Assembly: GCA_018818905.1 (NCBI GenBank) | Contig: JAHIRA010000174.1 | Coordinates: 1 to 7,013, forward strand | Direction: 5' to 3' | Length of the DNA stretch: 7,013 nucleotides | Source of the DNA: Patescibacteria group bacterium | GTDB lineage: Bacteria > Patescibacteriota > JABMPQ01 > JAHIRA01 | In this document: in pieces, positions 1 through 4,656 of the stretch | Layout: every line of letters starts with the position of its first letter | How positions within the stretch are numbered: the stretch's first letter is position 1 | The notes under the pieces: generated by a model | The model's database searches: none | What the model was told of the DNA's origin: nothing | Seen by the model: only the letters and a program-made list of their open reading frames with translations | Translations under genes and position numbers: made by a program

Positions 1-619
1 CAATCAATAAACTTTCCAAGAGATCCATCATGGTGTCAAGCCGCTTGACCGGAACCTTAATATAGGAAAAAAGTTTTATCTTGTCGGCTATCTCTTTTTG
101 TTTTGCTTTAGTCTCTTTAAGAGATGCTTTGCCACCAACTACCTTCTTGGCCACTTCCTTCTTAACGTTTAATTTTTGTTTGGCCACTTCCGGCTCACCT
201 CCTTCTGATCTCTTTGACTTTCCTATTCCTTGAGTCTCCACACCAGTTACTGCCTTAATCTTCTTTGATAAAGAATCCAAATTCTTCTCTTTGTCAGTTT
301 TACGAATCTGTTCCAAAGAACCATTGAGACCGTCTAGTCCTTCAAAGAGGATTTCGATAGTTTTTGGAGTAATTTCTAAAAGATTGTTTCTGGCATAGTC
401 AAAAACATCTTCAATGACATGAGCCAAGAAGGCCATCTTTTTGAAACCCATCATCCCAGCCGCCCCTTTGACAGTATGTGAAAATCGCATGAGCTCATTT
501 AGTATTTCTTTGTCGGCTGGTTTTTTTTCTAGCTTCAATAGACCACCATCAAGAGCCTGCAAGTTATCTTGCTCTTCAGTTAAAAAGTCTTCTTTGAAAC
601 TAGCTAGATCAAACTTCAT
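1..619 (-). CDS. cheA: CheA chemotaxis histidine kinase, N-terminal part (3' end beyond left edge)
   Basis: I translated this by hand; the frame stays open for 206 codons from an ATG at 619-617 to the window edge. It begins MKFDLASFKEDFLTEE. Residues 1-105 form a P1 (Hpt) domain with the phosphoacceptor motif SHTVKGAAGMMGF, placing the phosphorylated histidine at His48, the same number as in E. coli CheA. Residues about 106-185 are a low-complexity Lys/Glu/Gly-rich linker with no recognisable P2 (CheY/CheB-binding) fold. From about 186 'YIKVPVKRLDTMMDLLESLL' matches the first helix of the P3 dimerisation domain. The kinase (P4) and CheW-like (P5) domains must lie off the left edge. Known role: cytoplasmic kinase coupled by CheW to receptors, phosphorylating CheY and CheB. 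The start follows the cheB stop by one base (TAG T ATG), so translational coupling is likely; no strong independent ribosome site is visible. Codons 31-33 contain a run of eight A. Identity is secure; the absence of P2 is inferred by eye. Confidence 0.95.
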   Translation of the reverse strand, partial: MKFDLASFKEDFLTEEQDNLQALDGGLLKLEKKPADKEILNELMRFSHTVKGAAGMMGFKKMAFLAHVIEDVFDYARNNLLEITPKTIEILFEGLDGLNGSLEQIRKTDKEKNLDSLSKKIKAVTGVETQGIGKSKRSEGGEPEVAKQKLNVKKEVAKKVVGGKASLKETKAKQKEIADKIKLFSYIKVPVKRLDTMMDLLESLLI

Positions 620-620
620 A

Positions 621-1682
621 CTATTCTTCAAACTCTTTTATTCTCGCAATTATTTCTGAGGTTAGCAAAACCTCATCAGTAGTCCCTTCTTCAATAACTG
701 ACTCAGGCATAGAATCAATGACAGCCTCACTTGGGTCCTGGGCAATGCAATAACCGCCTTTTTCTTTAATCATCGCCATTCCTTTTTGTCCATCTTCCCC
801 CATACCGCTTAAGATAATGCCCATAACTTTACCTTGATAAGTTTTGGCTACCGATTCCATAAGCATGTCGATGGAAGGCGTGGAAGTATCTTCTACAGAA
901 GCATCGTTGATCTGGACAAAAACTGCATTATCTTGAAACACTTTTCTTTTTATCAGAGTGTTAGAGTTACCGGGAGATACATATGCTTTGCCAATTTCTA
1001 CTTTTTCTCCATCACTGGCCTCCTTGGTATCTAATTGCGATTCTCCGTTTAGTCTTTCGGCAAATCTTCTGGTGAAATTCCTAGACATATGCTGGGCAAT
1101 AAAAATAGAAACCTTTAATTCTTCTGATAGTCCTTTGAGTATTTCTTCGACCACCGGCGGTCCGCCAGTTGACGCCCCGATAACCACCGCTTCAATGTCT
1201 TTTTTTATTTTTCCTTTGATTCTTTTTTTACTTTCTCCTTGGTCTTTGTTGAGCTTCTTGAGTTTTGCTTTGGCAGCAATTTTGACTCTATCTACCACTT
1301 CTTCCTTGATCGAATCGATATTAAGCGATATCTCCCCTGAAGGTTTTTGGACAAAATCAACCGCTCCGGCCCGCAAACTTTCTAAAGTAGCCTCAGCTCC
1401 TTCTTTGGTATAGGCAGAAATCATAATCACAATCGGAACCGGGCTTTTCATGGTCATAATTTTCTTGGTCACCTCAGCTCCAGTCATATCTGGCATTTGA
1501 TAGTCCATAGTAATGACATCGGGCTTAAGCTTCTGAGCCTTTTTGTAAGCCTCTTCTCCATTTCTAGCCTCGCCCACAACTTCTATCTCAAAATCTGAAT
1601 CAAGGATTTCTTTCAGAAAACGGCGCATTAAAAAAGAATCATCAACAATAAGAACTTTAATGTTTGCTTCTTTCTTCATCAT
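621..1682 (-). CDS. cheB: CheB, chemoreceptor glutamate methylesterase/glutamine deamidase with receiver domain
   Basis: The 353-residue protein has the normal CheB length and two-domain plan. The receiver domain (about 8-125) has the acidic pair Asp14/Asp15, phosphoacceptor Asp60 in 'TMDYQMPDMTG', Ser89 and Lys113. A Lys-rich linker (about 134-162) leads to the methylesterase domain. There Ser171 in 'VIGASTGGPP', His198 in 'IAQHMS' and Asp297 in 'SGMGEDG' form the catalytic triad, equivalent to Ser164/His190/Asp286 of the enteric enzyme. 'YVSPGN' and 'TPSIDML' are further family motifs. Known role: phospho-CheB removes methyl groups from receptor glutamates and deamidates glutamines, giving adaptation feedback on the MCP encoded in the same cluster. 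Two ATG codons occur in tandem (1682 and 1679). The second lies 7 bases from the G-rich ribosome site and may be the real start, giving 352 residues. The gene follows cheY by 19 bases and ends one base before cheA. No cheR partner is visible in the window. Confidence 0.97.
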   Translation of the reverse strand: MMKKEANIKVLIVDDSFLMRRFLKEILDSDFEIEVVGEARNGEEAYKKAQKLKPDVITMDYQMPDMTGAEVTKKIMTMKSPVPIVIMISAYTKEGAEATLESLRAGAVDFVQKPSGEISLNIDSIKEEVVDRVKIAAKAKLKKLNKDQGESKKRIKGKIKKDIEAVVIGASTGGPPVVEEILKGLSEELKVSIFIAQHMSRNFTRRFAERLNGESQLDTKEASDGEKVEIGKAYVSPGNSNTLIKRKVFQDNAVFVQINDASVEDTSTPSIDMLMESVAKTYQGKVMGIILSGMGEDGQKGMAMIKEKGGYCIAQDPSEAVIDSMPESVIEEGTTDEVLLTSEIIARIKEFEE

Positions 1683-1686
1683 TTAT

Positions 1687-1694
1687 CCCCCCCC
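1687..1694 (-). promoter_or_regulatory. Poly-G ribosome binding site of cheB
   Basis: An uninterrupted run of eight G on the minus strand ends 4 bases before the first cheB ATG and 7 bases before the second (GGGGGGGGATAAATGATG). It is the only Shine-Dalgarno-like element upstream of cheB, inside the 19-base cheY-cheB gap. The spacing favours the second ATG. Homopolymeric G runs are prone to length change, which here would alter ribosome spacing rather than reading frame. Confidence 0.6.
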
Positions 1695-1701
1695 GTATTA
1701 C

Positions 1702-2061
1702 TTATGATAGTACTTTTTTGGCTTCTTCAGAGACTTCTTTCCAGTTGAAAGGCTTGGTAATATAACCAGAAGCTCCCAATTCTTTTGCTTCATTGATAAT
1801 TTTTTCTTGCCCGACAGCACTGACCATAATGATCTTAGCTTGACCGCCGATTCTCCTAAGAACCTCTAGTCCATCGACCTCCGGCATCACGACATCTAGA
1901 AAAACAATACCGGGAGTCTCTTTTCTAAAAGCCTCAAGACACTCTTTACCATTTTCACATTCAATAAAATCAGAGAAGCCCTCCCCTTCAAGTATACCTT
2001 TGAGAACTTTTCTCATAAAAGAAGAATCGTCAGCGATAAGAATTTTTGTGTTTTTGTCCAT
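1702..2061 (-). CDS. cheY: CheY-like single-domain response regulator
   Basis: A 119-residue stand-alone receiver domain, the usual CheY size. Visible residues are the Mg-binding pair Asp11/Asp12 in 'ILIADDSSFMR', phosphoacceptor Asp56 in 'FLDVVMPEVDG', switch residue Ser81 in 'IIMVSAVGQ', aromatic switch Tyr100 and Lys103 in 'GYITKPF'. These match Asp12/Asp13, Asp57, Thr87, Tyr106 and Lys109 of E. coli CheY. There is no output domain, so it should act by binding a target protein when phosphorylated by CheA. Its placement between the cluster's receptor/coupling genes and cheB-cheA supports chemotaxis CheY rather than a generic receiver. The motor target is unknown, since no flagellar or pilus gene is present. 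No Shine-Dalgarno sequence precedes the ATG. A TATAAT box ends 11 bases before the start codon, so an extra transcript with almost no leader is possible. The gene is 75 bases downstream of the STAS-like gene and 19 bases upstream of cheB. Confidence 0.93.
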   Translation of the reverse strand: MDKNTKILIADDSSFMRKVLKGILEGEGFSDFIECENGKECLEAFRKETPGIVFLDVVMPEVDGLEVLRRIGGQAKIIMVSAVGQEKIINEAKELGASGYITKPFNWKEVSEEAKKVLS

Positions 2062-2072
2062 AATGAATAGTG

Positions 2073-2099
2073 ATTATATTAAGATTTAAGCCACACCAA
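2073..2099 (-). promoter_or_regulatory. Candidate internal promoter for cheY-cheB-cheA
   Basis: The minus strand has a perfect -10 hexamer TATAAT at 2078-2073. A weak -35 (TTGGTG at 2099-2094, 15-base spacer, or CTTGGT at 2100-2095, 16-base spacer) lies upstream. The expected start, about 7 bases past the -10, falls near 2066-2064, only 3-5 bases before the cheY ATG. With no ribosome site in between, this would be a nearly leaderless message. The -10 is good but the -35 is poor, and AT-rich gaps throw up TATAAT by chance. Confidence 0.4.
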
Positions 2100-2104
2100 G
2101 GCTT
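2088..2104 (-). repeat. Small inverted repeat upstream of cheY
   Basis: AAGCC (2104-2100) and GGCTT (2092-2088) are perfectly complementary around a 7-base loop TTGGTGT. The hairpin lies in the 75-base gap before cheY and covers the candidate -35. It is not followed by a run of T on the minus strand, so it is unlikely to be an intrinsic terminator. It may be an operator-like site, a processing site, or chance; a five-base stem is weak evidence. Confidence 0.3.
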
Positions 2105-2136
2105 CTTTTTCATAATAACACAAACCTCTCGATCAG

Positions 2137-2544
2137 TCATGACCGCAACCATATCAGAGCTTCTTTACGATTATCAAACCCCTTCATAAAACCACCTTTA
2201 CCGGACGCCTTGAGAATCATAGTGATGATTACTCTGAGAAAATAACTCAATGACGCAAAAGCTACCCTCTCAACCTGTTGATCTTTGGCAAGAGACTTGT
2301 AAATATCTTGGGACTTCTTTGAAACCTTTTTTGTCTTTCGACCCAAAAAAGTTACGTCAACCAAGACCTTGAATTTTTGGTCAGGTTTACGCTTCATAAT
2401 GGCACGAGCTTCATTATCAATCATAGAAGCTATCTTTTCATCCGCTCCGTCAACACCACCAAGCTCTTCAAGAAAATCTATCTCAATAATCCCTTCTTCT
2501 ATGAGTTTAACTTCATAGGCTGATTTTAGTTCTGCTATATCCAT
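2137..2544 (-). CDS. STAS/SpoIIAA-like domain protein of unknown role in the chemotaxis cluster
   Basis: A soluble 135-residue protein without signal peptide or membrane segment. I cannot name it. Its pattern fits the SpoIIAA-like (STAS/SEC14-type) fold: an N-terminal strand pair (about 10-24, 'YEVKLIEEGIIEIDF') and a helix with acidic residues (30-52). A buried strand 'FKVLVDVTFL' (58-67) and a helix (72-88) follow. Next come 'VERVAFASLSYFLRVIITMI' (91-110) and a closing 'NRKEALIWLR' helix, which is typical of that family's C-terminus. The phospho-serine motif of true anti-sigma-factor antagonists (D-S/T-S-G-L) is absent: after the VDVTF strand comes GRKTKK. Classical SpoIIAA-type phosphoswitching is therefore not expected. 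Sitting 23 bases after cheW and before cheY, it is co-transcribed with the signalling genes and is probably an accessory or output partner; that is inference. It does not show the E-x3-N motif of the CheC/CheX phosphatases. The start has only an A-rich run in front and no clear ribosome site. Fold confidence moderate, function unknown. Confidence 0.8.
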   Translation of the reverse strand: MDIAELKSAYEVKLIEEGIIEIDFLEELGGVDGADEKIASMIDNEARAIMKRKPDQKFKVLVDVTFLGRKTKKVSKKSQDIYKSLAKDQQVERVAFASLSYFLRVIITMILKASGKGGFMKGFDNRKEALIWLRS

Positions 2545-2567
2545 CTTTTTTTGCTACTACTCATTGC

Positions 2568-3149
2568 CTACACTTCATCAGATTCTCTTTGGCTCTTACT
2601 TTTCTCCATCAGCTCGTCATGAGTTTTTGACAGTTCATTTTCTTCAAAAACTTTCTGAAGGTCAAGCAACATGACCAAATGATGGTCTTCTTCTCTTTTG
2701 CTTTTTTCTTTAATAATCAAAACTCCTTTGAGATAATCTTTGTCAATTTTGGACGTAATCATTTTGGGAGTTGGCCTGATGTTTTCTTTGGGCACTCTGA
2801 GAACTCTCTCTACTTCATCAACCAGAATCCCAAAAGTATTCTTGCCACTCTCCAATATAATAACATGTTTAAAAGAAGTTTTGAACTCAGTTTTGAGATC
2901 AAATCTTTTCTCAAGACTAGTCACAACCACTACTTGACCGCGCAAATTGAAAATGCCTTCAACAAAATTGGGTGCATCGGGTACGGGAGTGATATCTGGT
3001 TTTTTGACAATTTCTTTGACATCGGTAATCTTGACGCCAAACTCTTCATTATCAAGACTAAAGATGATAATTTGAACTAGTTCTTTTTCACTTTGTTCTT
3101 TATCATCAGGCGTGGCAATTGAGTTTATGACTGAGGTAATGTCTTTCAT
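2568..3149 (-). CDS. cheW: CheW chemotaxis coupling protein
   Basis: CheW bridges the receptor tip to the P5 domain of CheA and builds the signalling array on the cytoplasmic side of the membrane. The CheW domain spans about residues 24-170. 'VQIIIFSLDNEEFGVKI' starts the first beta barrel, 'VEGIFNLRGQVVVVTSLEKRF' carries the conserved N-L-R-G-Q loop (Arg70, equivalent to the receptor/CheA interface arginine), 'FGILVDEVERVLRVP' is the second signature, and 'LVMLLDLQKVF' closes the fold. At 193 residues it is longer than a minimal CheW (about 150-165) because of a charged N-terminal tail of about 22 residues and a C-terminal tail rich in Lys, Ser and Glu. There is no receiver domain, so it is not CheV. 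The start ATG lies 9 bases after the MCP stop, with only a weak GAG-type ribosome site, consistent with coupled translation in the operon. Confidence 0.95.
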   Translation of the reverse strand: MKDITSVINSIATPDDKEQSEKELVQIIIFSLDNEEFGVKITDVKEIVKKPDITPVPDAPNFVEGIFNLRGQVVVVTSLEKRFDLKTEFKTSFKHVIILESGKNTFGILVDEVERVLRVPKENIRPTPKMITSKIDKDYLKGVLIIKEKSKREEDHHLVMLLDLQKVFEENELSKTHDELMEKSKSQRESDEV

Positions 3150-3158
3150 AGCTCTAGC

Positions 3159-4490
3159 TTATTGTTTCTGCTCATTTTCCGAGCCCTGCTCTTTGACAAC
3201 TGTTTTTTCTTCATCCCCCTCTTGACTCGTAAGGCTTGAGGGTACATTGAAAGTTTTACAAACCCTCTCTGAAGGCTTGATCTTGCGACCCGTAAGCTTA
3301 TTTAGATTTTCTGAAATACTATTCATATCTCTTGAAGCTGCAGTGATTTGTTGATTACTAGCATTGTTTTGCTGAGTCAAAGCTGAGAGCTGTTCTGAGC
3401 CAGAAGCATTCTGTTCGGCCACAGCAGCCACGGAATCCATGGTTTTGGCCACTTGTTGAACAGAAGTTGATTGTTGTTGTACGCCAGCTGAAACTTCTTG
3501 CACTTTGGAAGAAACTTGCTGGATAGAAGTAGCCACGTTTTGAAGAGTTAGCAAAGTATCATTAACAACTTCAGAACTTTTGTCGGCTGTCTTGGCTCCG
3601 CCCTCAACAGCTTCAACTGTATCATTAATTTGATCAGTCATTTCTTGGATCTTGATCTTGATTTCTTCAGCAGCTTTTCCTGACTCTTCAGCTAGCTTTC
3701 TCACTTCATCAGCCACGACAGCAAACCCACGACCAGCCTCCCCTGCTCTAGCAGCCTCAATGGCTGCATTTAGAGCAAGTAAGTTGGTTTGCTCGGCAAT
3801 ACTAGTAATAGTTTCCACAATCTCCCCAATTTCAGATGATCTATCAGCCATCTTCTTGATCATCTCAGAGGAGTTATTAACAACTTCTTTAATTTGTCCC
3901 AGTCTTTTCTGAGATTCTTCACTATTTTCCCCAACACTCTGAATCATTTGAGAAGACTTAGTAGAAGTAATTGAGGCCTCCTGAGAAGAAGCGGAAATCT
4001 GTTGAATAGTTGAAGCCAAAACTGACATGGTTTGAGAAATTTCTTCTACCTGCCTGGACTGCTGCGCTGCTCCGGAAGAAATCTGCTGGGCAATAGAAGC
4101 ATTTTGTTGAGAAGCGACAGCCGACTGTGCTGTTGAACAGTAGAGTGAGGCTACAACTTTGCTGAGCTTTTCTATGTCTTTATCAACTTGACTAAAAACT
4201 TCGTCAGCAATCTTGAATGAAGGATAAACACAAATCCCTGTGATAAGAATAAGAATAACTGCTATTTGCCAATAAGTGTGTCCCCATAGACTTCCTAGTA
4301 GCAAAGTAGCCAAACTCGAGGAAAAAGCAACCACAACTATTACCTGAACAACTAATCTTTTCATCGACTTGGGTCTAAACATCTGCATAGTCTTCTTGAA
4401 AAGCTTGGTTCTGGGATACAAAACAGAAAGCACCAGAAGGAGCAAGAGAAAGAGGACAATGAGCATAAAATTGGAAAATAGAATCGACAT
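3159..4490 (-). CDS. Methyl-accepting chemotaxis protein with three N-terminal membrane segments and no sensor domain
   Basis: The 443-residue protein has hydrophobic segments at about 4-25, 46-66 and 75-93, followed by a long coiled-coil signalling domain (about 95-398). The highly conserved hairpin tip is at about 230-262 ('[20 protein letters not shown]', then '[18 protein letters not shown]'), the part that binds CheW and CheA. The arms on both sides are about equal, roughly 20 heptads each. Possible methylation sites of the form small-small-x-x-E/Q-E/Q-x-x-small-small occur at Q163/Q164, E359/Q360 and Q373/Q374. Loops between membrane segments are only about 8-20 residues, so there is no periplasmic ligand-binding domain, and no HAMP domain is obvious between the last membrane segment and the coiled coil. 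The C-terminal tail (401-443) is hydrophilic and lacks an NWETF-like CheR/CheB tether. An odd number of membrane segments with a cytoplasmic signalling domain implies an outside N-terminus. It is the first gene of the cluster, after a clear promoter. The ATG is preceded by GAGAG almost without spacing. Confidence 0.95.
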   Translation of the reverse strand: MSILFSNFMLIVLFLLLLLVLSVLYPRTKLFKKTMQMFRPKSMKRLVVQVIVVVAFSSSLATLLLGSLWGHTYWQIAVILILITGICVYPSFKIADEVFSQVDKDIEKLSKVVASLYCSTAQSAVASQQNASIAQQISSGAAQQSRQVEEISQTMSVLASTIQQISASSQEASITSTKSSQMIQSVGENSEESQKRLGQIKEVVNNSSEMIKKMADRSSEIGEIVETITSIAEQTNLLALNAAIEAARAGEAGRGFAVVADEVRKLAEESGKAAEEIKIKIQEMTDQINDTVEAVEGGAKTADKSSEVVNDTLLTLQNVATSIQQVSSKVQEVSAGVQQQSTSVQQVAKTMDSVAAVAEQNASGSEQLSALTQQNNASNQQITAASRDMNSISENLNKLTGRKIKPSERVCKTFNVPSSLTSQEGDEEKTVVKEQGSENEQKQ

Positions 4491-4518
4491 CTCTCTTTTT
4501 TAGTTGTTTTTTTGTTTT

Positions 4519-4544
4519 TCCGCCTACGCTGAAGCTTCGGCGGA
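4519..4544 (-). repeat. GC-rich hairpin in the leader of the chemotaxis operon
   Basis: TCCGCC (4544-4539) pairs perfectly with GGCGGA (4524-4519) around a 14-base loop that itself contains the palindrome GAAGCTTC. It is the only GC-rich patch in an otherwise AT-rich 166-base gap, about 28 bases upstream of the MCP start. The minus-strand tail is A-rich (AAAAAC), so it is not an intrinsic terminator; on the plus strand no T run follows either. From memory, hairpins of the general form CCGCCGAAGCTT...GGCGG are dispersed between genes in some candidate-phyla genomes, but only one copy is seen here. Confidence 0.55.
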
Positions 4545-4602
4545 CAAGAAGCTTTGAAGCACAATTTGAATTGATAAGCAATTCACTGTGAGCTTTGACT
4601 TT

Positions 4603-4631
4603 ATTATATCACAACTTAACAATTGATGCAA
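4603..4631 (-). promoter_or_regulatory. Sigma70-type promoter of the chemotaxis operon (extended -10)
   Basis: On the minus strand TATAAT (4608-4603) is preceded by TG at the extended -10 position (TGATATAAT). It is spaced exactly 17 bases from TTGCAT (4631-4626), a partial -35 that matches TTGACA at three of six positions. A second, fuller -35-like TTGACC further upstream has a 24-base gap and is not used in this model. The predicted start is an A near 4596, giving a leader of about 106 nt before the MCP gene. The promoter starts 26 bases after the pheT stop, so the signalling cluster need not depend on pheT transcription. Confidence 0.65.
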
Positions 4632-4656
4632 GGGTCAAATAAAAAGATATTAACAG

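Noticed and set aside
521..528. Run of eight A (minus strand) in cheA codons 31-33 as a phase-variation or slippage site
   Set aside because: Runs of this length are expected in AT-rich, lysine-rich genes (cheB also has runs of seven), and the frame is intact through the P1 domain.
958..1413. 151-codon open frame on the plus strand opposite cheB
   Set aside because: It is antisense to well-conserved CheB catalytic sequence, has Ser/Leu-rich composition typical of a reversed Lys/Glu-rich gene, and matches no family I know.
2036..2113. Short frame starting MKKKPWCGLN in the gap before cheY, overlapping the cheY start
   Set aside because: Only about 25 codons, no ribosome site, and it would place a start codon upstream of the candidate promoter; no evidence that it is translated.
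2137..2544. STAS-like protein as a CheX/CheC-type CheY phosphatase
   Set aside because: No E-x3-N phosphatase motif, and the strand/helix order and EALIWL ending fit the SpoIIAA-like fold better.
4361..4581. Two overlapping open frames of 67 and 68 codons on the minus strand covering the MCP start and its leader
   Set aside because: They run through the leader hairpin and into the MCP coding region in other frames, with Cys/Arg/Phe-rich composition; they are shadows.
4632..4656. Intrinsic terminator after pheT
   Set aside because: A T5 tract follows the stop (CTTTTTATTT) but there is no convincing GC-rich stem before it.
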